A DNA stretch of 51,505 nucleotides from an uncultured Pelagibacteraceae bacterium (GTDB lineage: Bacteria > Pseudomonadota > Alphaproteobacteria > Pelagibacterales > Pelagibacteraceae): the NCBI GenBank assembly GCA_902592375.1, contig CACJEG010000006.1:1-51505 (forward strand), given 5' to 3'. The position numbers and the translations under genes were made by a program. Positions 44,523 to 51,505 of this stretch are shown here, in pieces. The notes below the pieces were generated by a model that searched no databases, was not told where the DNA came from, and saw only the letters and a list, made by a program, of their open reading frames with translations. Each line of letters opens with the position of its first letter. The stretch's first letter is position 1.

Positions 44523-45189
44523 TATAATTTTTATACTGATCTAAAGTAATTTCCTTAAAAATTACTGTGTCTCCTGGGTTAATTAGATTTGGTTTGTCTT
44601 CTTTTGAACTATCAAAGACATCTAAAGGTGTGTTTCCTAAAATATTCCATCCACCTGGACTTTCAAATGTATAAATGTTTGCAAATTGCTCAGTTAATGC
44701 AACAGATCCCTTGGGCACTTTTACTCTTGGAGTTTCCAAACGTTGAGCTCTCATATTCTCATCTAAGTCACCAAGAAAAGGCATACCAGCAATAAACCCT
44801 GTCATATAACAAAAATATTCCTTATTTAAAAAATTCTCTAAAATTTTTTCTCTACTTAATTTTAATATTTCTTCCAATCTTTTTATGTCCATTGAGAAAT
44901 TTTCATGACAACAAACTGGAATTTCTAATTTTTTAGAATTTATATCAATTGGATCTTCTGCATTTATATTTTCAACATAATTTTTAACTTCTTTAAAATT
45001 TGTTTTTTTTAGATCATAAGAAATAATTAATTTATTATAAGAAGGTGTTAAATTATTTATCCCTTCAAATTTTTTTTCTTTAATAGTTTTAAAATATTTT
45101 ATTACTTGTGAATTAATTGATTTATTTACTTCATTACCAAAATCACAGTACAAAGCTGCGTCACCAAGATTTGATATATTTTTTATCAT
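44515..45189 (-). CDS. pxpB: 5-oxoprolinase subunit B
   Basis: PxpB is the KipI/AHS1-type partner of PxpC. The 224-residue protein begins ISNLGDAALYCDFG and carries VCCHENFSMDIKRLEEILKL, the family's CYMTGFIAGMPFLGDL, and QFANIYTFESPGGWNILGNT near the end. It starts the pxpB-pxpC-permease operon and is divergent from pxpA with just 27 bp between the chosen starts, so the two promoters must overlap or lie in coding sequence. Confidence 0.92.
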   Translation of the reverse strand: MIKNISNLGDAALYCDFGNEVNKSINSQVIKYFKTIKEKKFEGINNLTPSYNKLIISYDLKKTNFKEVKNYVENINAEDPIDINSKKLEIPVCCHENFSMDIKRLEEILKLSREKILENFLNKEYFCYMTGFIAGMPFLGDLDENMRAQRLETPRVKVPKGSVALTEQFANIYTFESPGGWNILGNTPLDVFDSSKEDKPNLINPGDTVIFKEITLDQYKNYNE

Positions 45190-45216
45190 GTCATGTTATA
45201 CTTAACATTAGAGACT

Positions 45217-45990
45217 ATGGAAATTAATATAAATTGTGATTTAGGTGAAAAATCAAAACATCACTCAAATAAGTATGATCCGGATTTACTAGAAATAGTT
45301 AATTCTGCAAATGTCGCATGTGGTTATCATGCAGGTGATGATGAGTCGATGAATCAAGTAGTTCAAATTTCAAAAAAAAATGGTGTTAGTATTGGGGCAC
45401 ATCCGTCATTTAATGATCCTGAAAATTTTGGAAGACAAAGAATAAATCTTCTGCCTAATGAGGTAAGGCAATTAATTATTGATCAATATGAAATTCTTCA
45501 AAAAATTGCTCAAAATCATGGTGAGATTGTTACTCATATAAAACCACACGGTGCTTTAAACAATATGGCATGTGAGGATATAGATTTAGCTACTACTTTA
45601 GCAAAAGCTATAAACGATATTAGTAAAGATTTAATTTATTTGGTTCCTACAGGATCTAAAATGGAAGAAGCTGCAAAAAAACTAAACATGCGTATAGCTT
45701 GTGAAATTTTTGCAGACAGAAATTACGAAGATGATGGAAATTTAGTTTCTAGAAAAAAACCACATGCTCTTATTACAGATCCAGAAGAAGCTAAAAAACA
45801 CGTATTAAATATGGTTAAAAATCAGTCACTTAATTGTCACAGTGGAAAGCAGATCCCTTGCGAAATTGACTCGGTGTGCATACATGGAGATAATGAAAGT
45901 TCATTATCTACTGCAAAATCAATAAAAGAAAATTTATTAGAAAATGGACTAGTATTAAAACCACTTAACAAAATGAAAAAATTTATATGA
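45217..45990 (+). CDS. pxpA: 5-oxoprolinase subunit A (LamB/YcsF family)
   Basis: PxpA is the subunit that phosphorylates and opens 5-oxoproline. The 257-residue protein starts MEININCDLGE, the standard family N-terminus; the ATG at 45193 would add eight non-conserved residues and was rejected, a TTAGAG weak ribosome site lies before 45217. Further signatures are VACGYHAGDDESM, GAHPSFNDPENFGRQ, HIKPHGALNNMA and CIHGDNESS. It overlaps the TPR gene by 4 bp (ATGA). It is on the strand opposite pxpBC. Confidence 0.93.
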   Translation: MEININCDLGEKSKHHSNKYDPDLLEIVNSANVACGYHAGDDESMNQVVQISKKNGVSIGAHPSFNDPENFGRQRINLLPNEVRQLIIDQYEILQKIAQNHGEIVTHIKPHGALNNMACEDIDLATTLAKAINDISKDLIYLVPTGSKMEEAAKKLNMRIACEIFADRNYEDDGNLVSRKKPHALITDPEEAKKHVLNMVKNQSLNCHSGKQIPCEIDSVCIHGDNESSLSTAKSIKENLLENGLVLKPLNKMKKFI

Positions 45991-46472
45991 TCAAAAAAAC
46001 TTTATATTCAATTTTATTTTTAATTTTACTAACAACCAATTCATATTCTGCAGGATCAGAAAGTACAAGTAAAGTAAAAACGGATTATGCTAAAGCAGTT
46101 GAATCAATTAAATTTGCAAAAAAATATGAGAAAAAAGGAAAGTTAGAAAAAGCAAAAAAAAGATATGAGAAAGCTCAAGCTTTGTTACTCAAATCAAACA
46201 AAAAAAAACCACTCCAAGCAGATACTTTAAACTATCTTGGTTTTACAACTAGGAAACTTGGAGATTTTGAAAATGGAGAAAAGTATTATCTTTTAGGTTT
46301 AGAAATTGATCCAAATCATGTGGGTATAAATGAATATTTGGGTGAATTATATGTTGTCACAAATAGATTAGATTTAGCTAAAGAAAGATTAAAAGTATTA
46401 GAAAGTTGTAATTGCGAAGAGTACAAAGAATTAAAAGAAATTATTGACGGAACAAAACAATCAAAATATTAA
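45987..46472 (+). CDS. Secreted TPR-repeat protein
   Basis: This 161-residue protein has an N-terminal signal peptide (IKKTLYSILFLILLTTNSYS, cleavage probably after residues 21-23). About three TPR-like helical pairs follow: AVESIKFAKKYEKKGKLEKA, LNYLGFTTRKLGDFENGEKY and then INEYLGELYVVTNRLDLAKE. It is most likely periplasmic and mediates protein contacts. A Cys-x-Cys pair (ESCNCEE) near residue 147 is unexplained. It overlaps pxpA by 4 bp, and its stop shares a TTAA with the convergent dctM. Confidence 0.85.
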   Translation: MIKKTLYSILFLILLTTNSYSAGSESTSKVKTDYAKAVESIKFAKKYEKKGKLEKAKKRYEKAQALLLKSNKKKPLQADTLNYLGFTTRKLGDFENGEKYYLLGLEIDPNHVGINEYLGELYVVTNRLDLAKERLKVLESCNCEEYKELKEIIDGTKQSKY

Positions 46473-47779
46473 TTTATATTTTGAACCATTTGTTGTGGCA
46501 TCCATAAAGCAATTTCAGGGAAAATAACAACAAGTATTACTGCAAGTATCATTAATAAAAATAATGGAAAAGCACTTCTTGCAATAAATCCCATATCTTT
46601 GTTGGCCATTCCTTGTAAAACAAATAAATTAAATCCTACAGGTGGAGTAATTTGAGCCATCTCAACTACAATAACTAAAAATATTCCAAACCAAATCATG
46701 TCAAAACCAGCTTGTCTAATCATTGGTTCAATGATTGCCATTGTTAATACTACTGCTGAAATTCCATCAAGAAACATTCCAAGAATAATATAAAAAATCA
46801 TTAATACAAAAATTAATACATAAGGTGATAACTCCATATTTTGTATCCAGATAGCTAGATTTCTTGGAAGACCAGTAAATCCCATAGCTAATGATAAAAA
46901 TGTAGAACCAGCTAAAATAAAAGCAATCATACAAGATGTTTTAGTTGCTCCTAATAAGGATTGTTTAAATGTTTCAATAGTTAAGCTCTTTTGAAAGTAA
47001 GATAAAATTAAAGCCCCTACTACACCTAAAGAAGCAGCCTCAGTTGCTGTTGCAACCCCAGTGTATATTGATCCAATCACAGCTGATATTAAAATAATTA
47101 CTGGTAATAATTGTTTTGATTTTCTTATTTTTTCTAGAAAGGAAAAATTTTCTACATACTTTGGCATGCTTTTTTTATTTATTAAAGACCAAATCATTAC
47201 GTAAGACATAAATATAAGTGCAATCATTATCCCTGGGATAATTCCTGCAATAAATAGCTTTGCTATAGACTCTTGAACAGTTACTCCATAAATTATTAAT
47301 ATTATTGAAGGAGGGATAAGAAGTCCTAAAGTTCCCGAACCTGCTAGACTGCCTAACAAAATTTTTTCTGGATATTTTCTTTTTCTTAATTCTGGAATAG
47401 ACATCTTACCTACTGTTGCAACGGTTGCAGCAGAAGAGCCGGAAATTGCAGCAAAAAGTGCACAACCAACAACATTTACATGAATTAATCCACCAGGTAA
47501 TTTTTGCATCCATGGTGATAGGCCAGCAAATAAATTTTCGGATAACTTGGTCCTAAATAATATTTCACCCATCCAAACAAACAATGGTAAAGCTGTTAAT
47601 GTCCATGATGATGAGGTTCCCCATATCGTAGTTGCCATGGCATCCCCAACTGGTCTTGAAGTAAATAACATCATCCCAATTGTTGAAACTCCTATCATGC
47701 TTATCGCTACCCAGATGCCAGATCCAAGAAAAATTAAAAGTACACTTATGAAAAATATAATGAGAAATATTTCAGTCAT
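46469..47779 (-). CDS. dctM: TRAP transporter large permease (DctM/SiaM family)
   Basis: DctM is the main membrane channel of a TRAP transporter. The 436-residue protein has about twelve hydrophobic segments and family motifs such as GCALFAAISGSSAATVATVG near residue 103, PSIILIIYGV and TATEAASLGVVGAL. The segment ITPPVGFNLFVLQGMA lies near the end. It overlaps dctQ by 8 bp. The substrate is set by the binding protein dctP upstream. Confidence 0.92.
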   Translation of the reverse strand: MTEIFLIIFFISVLLIFLGSGIWVAISMIGVSTIGMMLFTSRPVGDAMATTIWGTSSSWTLTALPLFVWMGEILFRTKLSENLFAGLSPWMQKLPGGLIHVNVVGCALFAAISGSSAATVATVGKMSIPELRKRKYPEKILLGSLAGSGTLGLLIPPSIILIIYGVTVQESIAKLFIAGIIPGIMIALIFMSYVMIWSLINKKSMPKYVENFSFLEKIRKSKQLLPVIILISAVIGSIYTGVATATEAASLGVVGALILSYFQKSLTIETFKQSLLGATKTSCMIAFILAGSTFLSLAMGFTGLPRNLAIWIQNMELSPYVLIFVLMIFYIILGMFLDGISAVVLTMAIIEPMIRQAGFDMIWFGIFLVIVVEMAQITPPVGFNLFVLQGMANKDMGFIARSAFPLFLLMILAVILVVIFPEIALWMPQQMVQNIN

Positions 47780-48260
47780 TCCTACTTAAAATTGTTAAAA
47801 TAAATTTATGTAAAACAGCTATAAAAAGAATTAAAGATCCAATGGCAACACTAGTTTGAGGAATCCATATTAAGATCTCATCTGCACCTTCGCTTCTCTC
47901 TTGAAAATCATAGGAGATTAATAACATTTTCCATAAGTAAAAAGACAAATAGCCTGAAAAAATTGTTGCTACAATCAAGCACCACATTTCTAAAAATCTC
48001 TTATAAGATGAAGAGGCTTTTTCTAAAAAAAGAGTAATTCGAATATGTCCACCCTCAACAAAAGTAAATGCTAAAGCATAAAAAGAGGCTGCAGCCATGC
48101 AGTAGCCTGAGTACTCAGCTAAACCTCTTATGTAAAAACCAAAAATCCTTGAGGAAATTCCAATTAAAATAAAAACTGCAACAAGTATTAAAAAAAAAGC
48201 AGCTAAATATCCTGAAAATTTATAAAGTTTATTTAGATTATTATTTATTGATTGAAACAT
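47772..48260 (-). CDS. dctQ: TRAP transporter small permease (DctQ family)
   Basis: DctQ is the four-helix partner of DctM. The 162-residue protein has helices near residues 15-33, 48-68, 90-110 and 133-155. The loop RGLAEYSGYCMAAASFYALA and FVEGGHIRITLFLE is typical. It starts 5 bp after a stable hairpin that separates it from dctP, and no ribosome-binding site is visible before the ATG, so its synthesis should be well below that of dctP. Confidence 0.9.
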   Translation of the reverse strand: MFQSINNNLNKLYKFSGYLAAFFLILVAVFILIGISSRIFGFYIRGLAEYSGYCMAAASFYALAFTFVEGGHIRITLFLEKASSSYKRFLEMWCLIVATIFSGYLSFYLWKMLLISYDFQERSEGADEILIWIPQTSVAIGSLILFIAVLHKFILTILSRND

Positions 48261-48265
48261 TTAGT

Positions 48266-48298
48266 AAAAAGGCCAACTTACTACAAGTTGGCCTTTTT
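48266..48298 (-). terminator. Intercistronic hairpin between dctP and dctQ
   Basis: A 14 bp perfect stem (48266-48279 with 48285-48298; core AAGGCCAACTT/AAGTTGGCCTT) closes a 5-base loop. On the minus strand the stem is followed directly by a T5 run, giving a partial terminator or 3'-end protector after dctP and reducing read-through into dctQM. A T8 run lies on the plus-strand side, but no plus-strand gene ends there. Confidence 0.8.
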
Positions 48299-48309
48299 TT
48301 TAAGACTAT

Positions 48310-49281
48310 TTATTTGTAAGCAGATAAAACTGCGGCACCTCTGTCTCCAGCTTTCACTTTCCATTCTTCAGACATTGTTGCTCCAACTTTTTCAAAATGC
48401 TTTTTCAAAGCTGAATTAACTTCGCCTACTTCCATTCCAGCATCTGCTAAAGCTTTCTTGTCTCCAGTATTACCTTGTTTTGATAATTCCCAACCCTTTT
48501 CTTCAGCAATTGCTGCTTGGTTCATGACAAGATCTTGAGTTGCTTTATCAAGTTTATTCCAAGCGGCTTTATTAGCTATGATCATATTTTTTGGAAACCA
48601 TGCTGCTATATCATAAAAGTATTTAACACCATTTTCCCAAATCTTGCTATTTTTTCCAGTTGTAGGAGAAGTAATCATACTTTCAACCGCACCTGTAGAA
48701 AATGCTTGGCTAATTTCAGCTGCTTCAATTTTAGTTGGCGCCATTCCTGTTAACTCCGCAATTCTAATTGTTGCAGAGTTGTATGCTCTAAATTTTAATC
48801 CATTTAGATCACCAACTTTTTTAATTTGCTTTTTACTGTAAAGTCCTTGTGCAGGCCATGGCACTGCATAAAGAAATACCAATCCTTTTTCATCAAGACT
48901 CTTAACAATATATGGCTTTGAAGCTTCATATAATTTCATAGCATCATCATAAGTAGTTGCCAAGAAAGGTAATGAGTCAATTTCATATAAAGGATCTTCT
49001 TTTCCAAGAGCAGACATAAATCTTTCGCCAATAGGTGCTTGACCTGTTCTTACAGCTCTGAAAATTTCACCACCTTTAAATAGTGAACCACCTGGGTGAG
49101 TAACAATTGTAAGTTTTCCACCACTTTTTTCAGTTACATTCTTTGCAAATTCTGTTGCATTAGCAGAATGAAAATTTCCAGCACCATAAGCAAGTGCCAT
49201 ATCCCATTTTTCCGCTAAAGAGACGTTTGCAAATAAAAATACTGAAGTAATTATAGATATAAATAGTTTGAATAATTTCAT
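48310..49281 (-). CDS. dctP: TRAP transporter substrate-binding protein (DctP family)
   Basis: DctP captures an organic acid or similar solute in the periplasm. The 323-residue protein has a signal peptide (LFKLFISIITSVFLFANVSLA) and the mature start EKWDMALAYGAGNFHS. The binding-site Arg is in GLKFRAYNSATIRIAELTG, and ISQAFSTGAVESMITSPTTG is also typical. It has a full AAGGAGG ribosome-binding site, rare in this window, and is followed by a stem-loop before dctQ. This fits the high output SAR11 needs from binding proteins. Substrate cannot be assigned by eye. Confidence 0.92.
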   Translation of the reverse strand: MKLFKLFISIITSVFLFANVSLAEKWDMALAYGAGNFHSANATEFAKNVTEKSGGKLTIVTHPGGSLFKGGEIFRAVRTGQAPIGERFMSALGKEDPLYEIDSLPFLATTYDDAMKLYEASKPYIVKSLDEKGLVFLYAVPWPAQGLYSKKQIKKVGDLNGLKFRAYNSATIRIAELTGMAPTKIEAAEISQAFSTGAVESMITSPTTGKNSKIWENGVKYFYDIAAWFPKNMIIANKAAWNKLDKATQDLVMNQAAIAEEKGWELSKQGNTGDKKALADAGMEVGEVNSALKKHFEKVGATMSEEWKVKAGDRGAAVLSAYK

Positions 49282-49285
49282 CTAT

Positions 49286-49292
49286 CCTCCTT
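49286..49292 (-). promoter_or_regulatory. Strong ribosome-binding site of dctP
   Basis: On the minus strand, AAGGAGG lies 4 bases before the dctP ATG. It is a full-length match to the anti-Shine-Dalgarno, whereas most genes of the window show weak or no such site. A -35-like CTGACA with a 17 bp spacer lies about 60 bases further up, but its -10 is poor. Confidence 0.75.
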
Positions 49293-49355
49293 TTTAAAAT
49301 TAACATTTAATTATCTCTCAGAGGTTAAATCAATAAAATTATCATTATGGTCTCA

Positions 49356-49386
49356 TTGAAAAATTGTCAGATTATACTATTATAAT
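49356..49386 (+). promoter_or_regulatory. Possible promoter for the TerC-family gene
   Basis: TTGAAA (49356-49361) is followed after 19 bp by a perfect TATAAT (49381-49386), or after 16 bp by TATTAT (49378-49383). Transcription would begin at about the TTG start codon at 49393, giving a leaderless or near-leaderless message. Confidence 0.35.
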
Positions 49387-49392
49387 GTTATC

Positions 49393-50004
49393 TTGATTGA
49401 AGAGCTCATAATTTTAACCAATATAATTTTTATCACAATTATATTAACAGCAGATAATGCGGTAATAGTTGGGTCTATTGCTTCAAATTTTGTTCCAAAA
49501 AATAGAAAACAAATAATTCTTTGGGGTGTAATTGGAGCCTTTGTTTTTAAAATTTTTTTTGCAATTTTTGCGACATTTTTATTTGAATTTTATTTTATAA
49601 AAATTTTGGGTGGTTTATTATTAATTTGGATTGTAAATGATTTAAGGAAAGATTTATTAGACATTAAAAAAATAAAACCCACTACAAAAAAAAGCAAAGA
49701 ACCTTCTTACATAAGTAGTATCGGAAAAGTTTTGTTTGCAGATATCATGATTAGTTTCGATAACGTTATTGGTGTAGTAGCTGCTGCAAAAGGTTATTTT
49801 GGATTTATGATATTTGGTCTTATGTTATCAGTTGTTTTGACTGGTGCTTTAGCGACATACATGGCTAATTATATTCAAAGACATATTTGGATAGCTTATA
49901 TCGGCTTAGTATTTATCTTAATCGTTGGTCTACAATTAGTAATTGGTGGATTGGTTGATCTTGAAATATTAAATATTAATGAAGAATTTAAAAAATATTT
50001 TTAA
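49393..50004 (+). CDS. TerC family integral membrane protein
   Basis: TerC/YjbE/Alx-type proteins are membrane proteins linked to metal (often manganese) efflux and redox or secreted-protein metallation. The 203-residue protein has about seven hydrophobic segments, with the paired acidic signatures LTADNAVIVGSIA near residue 18 and DIMISFDNVIGVVAAAKG, which form the metal path in the family. The start is TTG at 49393, the only reasonable initiator before the first helix; the frame upstream has no ATG. The stop abuts the panB stop on the other strand. Confidence 0.82.
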   Translation: MIEELIILTNIIFITIILTADNAVIVGSIASNFVPKNRKQIILWGVIGAFVFKIFFAIFATFLFEFYFIKILGGLLLIWIVNDLRKDLLDIKKIKPTTKKSKEPSYISSIGKVLFADIMISFDNVIGVVAAAKGYFGFMIFGLMLSVVLTGALATYMANYIQRHIWIAYIGLVFILIVGLQLVIGGLVDLEILNINEEFKKYF

Positions 50005-50775
50005 TTAAAAAGAATTTTTTTTTTTAGGAAATTTAATTTTTCTAACTTCTTTTGAATAATTTGAAACAGCTTGAGAAATCTCATTTCTAATATTGGCATA
50101 TTTTTTTACAAATTTGTAATTCATTGGATTTAAGCCAATTAAATCATCAAAAACTAATATTTGTCCGTCACAATATTTAGAAGCTCCAATACCAATAGTT
50201 GGTATCTTTAAATTTTGAGTGACAAGCTTTGCTAAAGAAGTTTCAACACATTCTAAAACAATTGAAAATACTCCAGCTTTTTCTAATAATTGCGAGTCTC
50301 TTATAATATTGTTTCTCTCTAACTTTTTTTTTCCTTTAAACTTGAAGTTTTTATCTGACTGGGGAAGCAACCCTAAATGGCCCATAACTGGAATTTTGTT
50401 TTTAATTAAAGTTTTAATTGTTTCATAGATTTTTTTTCCACCTTCCAATTTTACTCCATCACATTTAGTTTTTTTCATTATTTGTTTTGCATTTTTTAAA
50501 GCCTCTTTGGGAGTTCGATAGGTATTATGTGGCATATCAACAATCATTAAACTTTTTTTTATACCCATTCTCACACTTTTAGAATGTTCAATCATAGTGC
50601 TCATATTTACTTCTCTTGTAGATTTATAATTGTATAAAACCGAACCAAGTGAGTCTCCTACTAAAATTAAGTCACAATAATTATCCAATATAGAAGCAAC
50701 ATTTTTTGAATAGGCAGTTAGACTAACTATTTTTGACTTATTTTTTTTTGCAATAAATTTTTTAATTTTACTCAT
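50005..50775 (-). CDS. panB: 3-methyl-2-oxobutanoate hydroxymethyltransferase
   Basis: PanB adds a hydroxymethyl group from methylene-THF to 2-oxoisovalerate, the first committed step to pantothenate. The 256-residue protein has IVSLTAYSKNVASILD, the metal-binding LVGDSLGSVLYNY, MIVDMPHNTY, GHLGLLPQS and FSIVLECVE. The end is basic and lysine-rich. It overlaps the next minus-strand gene by 8 bp. It draws on the same methylene-THF pool that gcvTHP feeds; panC is not in the window. Confidence 0.92.
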   Translation of the reverse strand: MSKIKKFIAKKNKSKIVSLTAYSKNVASILDNYCDLILVGDSLGSVLYNYKSTREVNMSTMIEHSKSVRMGIKKSLMIVDMPHNTYRTPKEALKNAKQIMKKTKCDGVKLEGGKKIYETIKTLIKNKIPVMGHLGLLPQSDKNFKFKGKKKLERNNIIRDSQLLEKAGVFSIVLECVETSLAKLVTQNLKIPTIGIGASKYCDGQILVFDDLIGLNPMNYKFVKKYANIRNEISQAVSNYSKEVRKIKFPKKKNSF

Positions 50776-51169
50776 TTATAAATTCTTGGTTCTTATAAGC
50801 TTTCAGAAGCTTTTTAGATATAGATAGTTTCTTTACGATAGGAGATTTTTCGTCAATAATTCTCCAAAAAGGGAGTTTTGGTTTTTTAGTTTTTTTTTTA
50901 ATTTGTTCCTCTAATGATGCCTCTATAGCAATTTTTAAAAAAATCCCTGTAGATACTGGGCACGTTTTGTCAGCTTTGGCTTTTTTAGCTAAAGCTTCTC
51001 TCATTTCAATAACTGTCTTTTTTTTACCTTTAGGAATTTTATGAATATATTTTGCTATTGAACTTGGAGATGAAACTAACATCGTTTCACCTTTCTTAAT
51101 ATCTGCAAAATTGAAATTTAATTGTTTAATTTTTTCCTTATATGGTTTGTTAAACTTAGCAATCCACAT
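50768..51169 (-). CDS. MGMT-fold/alkyltransferase-like protein without the acceptor Cys
   Basis: This 133-residue basic protein resembles the DNA-binding domain of O6-alkylguanine-DNA alkyltransferases: YIHKIPKGKKKTVIEMREAL near residue 41 looks like the wing-helix entry, and LPFWRIIDEKSP (residues 99-110) sits where PCHRVI would be. The acceptor Cys is replaced by Phe101, as in alkyltransferase-like (ATL) proteins that have Trp or others there. Function would then be damage recognition, not transfer. The assignment is by eye and uncertain. It overlaps panB by 8 bp. Confidence 0.6.
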   Translation of the reverse strand: MWIAKFNKPYKEKIKQLNFNFADIKKGETMLVSSPSSIAKYIHKIPKGKKKTVIEMREALAKKAKADKTCPVSTGIFLKIAIEASLEEQIKKKTKKPKLPFWRIIDEKSPIVKKLSISKKLLKAYKNQEFINE

Positions 51170-51179
51170 TAGAAAAATA

Positions 51180-51505
51180 TTACCAGATACCAGTATTCTC
51201 CATTGAGGCCCAAGGTTCTTGAGGATCTAAATATCCGTCTTGGAGTAATTCTATTGAAATTTTATCTGGTGATCTAACAAAAGCCATATGGCCATCTCTT
51301 GGAGGTCTGTTGATTGTATAACCCATGTCCATAAGTTTTTGACATGTTTCATAAACATTATCGACTCTGTAAGCTAAATGTCCAAAATTTCTTGATCCTT
51401 CTCCTAGATCATCACCATCCCAGTTATATGTTAATTCGATCTCTGTGTTTTTATCATTTGGTGGAGCAAGAAAGATTAAAGTGTATCTTCCCTTTTCGCT
51501 ATCTT
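51180..51505 (-). CDS. gloA: Lactoylglutathione lyase (glyoxalase I), C-terminal part
   Basis: Glyoxalase I isomerises the methylglyoxal-glutathione hemithioacetal. On the minus strand the frame is open from the window edge and ends with TAA at 51180-51182, so about 108 C-terminal residues are visible and the start lies outside. The translation includes [37 protein letters not shown] and the metal-ligand [10 protein letters not shown], all standard for GloA. It fits with the glutathione synthesis genes of the window. It precedes the MGMT-fold gene by 10 bp. Confidence 0.9.
   Translation of the reverse strand, partial: DSEKGRYTLIFLAPPNDKNTEIELTYNWDGDDLGEGSRNFGHLAYRVDNVYETCQKLMDMGYTINRPPRDGHMAFVRSPDKISIELLQDGYLDPQEPWASMENTGIW

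Noticed and set aside
45193..45216. Upstream ATG of pxpA
   Set aside because: It adds eight residues that are not part of the conserved MEININCDLGE start and leaves only 3 bp to the divergent pxpB.
1..51505. tRNA, rRNA, CRISPR, IS elements, prophage, att sites
   Set aside because: No cloverleaf-like GC-rich blocks, no repeat arrays, no transposase or integrase frames were seen. All runs of A or T are short homopolymers expected at this base composition.

Overview
The window is AT-rich, very tightly packed alphaproteobacterial chromosome, almost certainly from the SAR11 clade (Pelagibacterales, Candidatus Pelagibacter-like). The evidence is the Lys/Asn/Ile-rich proteins, intergenic gaps of mostly 0-60 bp, many 1-8 bp gene overlaps, a tandem glycine riboswitch in front of gcvT, and a TRAP/DMT-rich transporter set. 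I see 56 genes, including partial ones at both ends. There are no tRNA or rRNA genes, no IS elements, no prophage, no CRISPR and no recognisable transcription factor. No stretch longer than about 140 bp lacks a gene, and the longest is mostly riboswitch.

Layout. 1-4115: housekeeping genes (pdxA 3' end, rsmA, then on the minus strand gmk, acpP, fabG, fabD). 4203-11174: rpsF-rpsR-rplI-dnaB, an MMPL/RND membrane protein, cvpA and purF; purF is split by a one-base frameshift in an A8 run. 11178-16182: an HD-domain diiron-type protein, the glutathione genes gshA-gshB, and two exporters or permeases. 16179-18216: MOSC protein, PhyH-type dioxygenase and two unknown small proteins. 18209-22506 (minus): an operon of a DMT permease, a creatinase with all recalled active-site residues, a glycine amidinotransferase and a threonine aldolase. 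This looks like a glycine/guanidino-compound salvage operon. 22556-32055: a molybdenum-cofactor and formate dehydrogenase island (mobA, moeA, NifU-like scaffold, HPP protein, fdhD, fused FdsG-FdsB, FdsA), then selO. 32057-33645: a DAO-type flavoprotein and TspO. 33654-38152: an SDR gene and a lipid-modification set (DUF3833 lipoprotein, CFA-type methyltransferase, DUF1365, FAD oxidoreductase). 38159-42664: gcvT-gcvH-gcvP behind a tandem glycine riboswitch with its own promoter. 42706-46472: 5-oxoprolinase genes (pxpB-pxpC plus a DMT permease, with pxpA divergent) and a TPR protein. 46469-49281: a TRAP transporter with a hairpin between dctP and dctQM. 49393-51505: TerC-like protein, panB, an MGMT-fold protein and the 3' part of gloA.

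How it fits together. Several modules meet at glycine and one-carbon metabolism. Creatinase would make sarcosine and urea, the amidinotransferase could release or consume glycine, and threonine aldolase makes glycine. The riboswitch-controlled cleavage system then burns glycine to methylene-THF, CO2, NH3 and NADH, and formate dehydrogenase can oxidise one-carbon units to CO2. The lipid methyltransferase cluster directly follows gcvP on the same strand, 6 bp away, so it may lie under the glycine riboswitch. Glutathione turnover is also represented: synthesis (gshAB), glyoxalase (gloA) and 5-oxoproline recovery (pxpABC).

Functional calls come from motif recognition by eye. No database search was run. 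Residue numbers for known enzymes are from memory and are marked as such.
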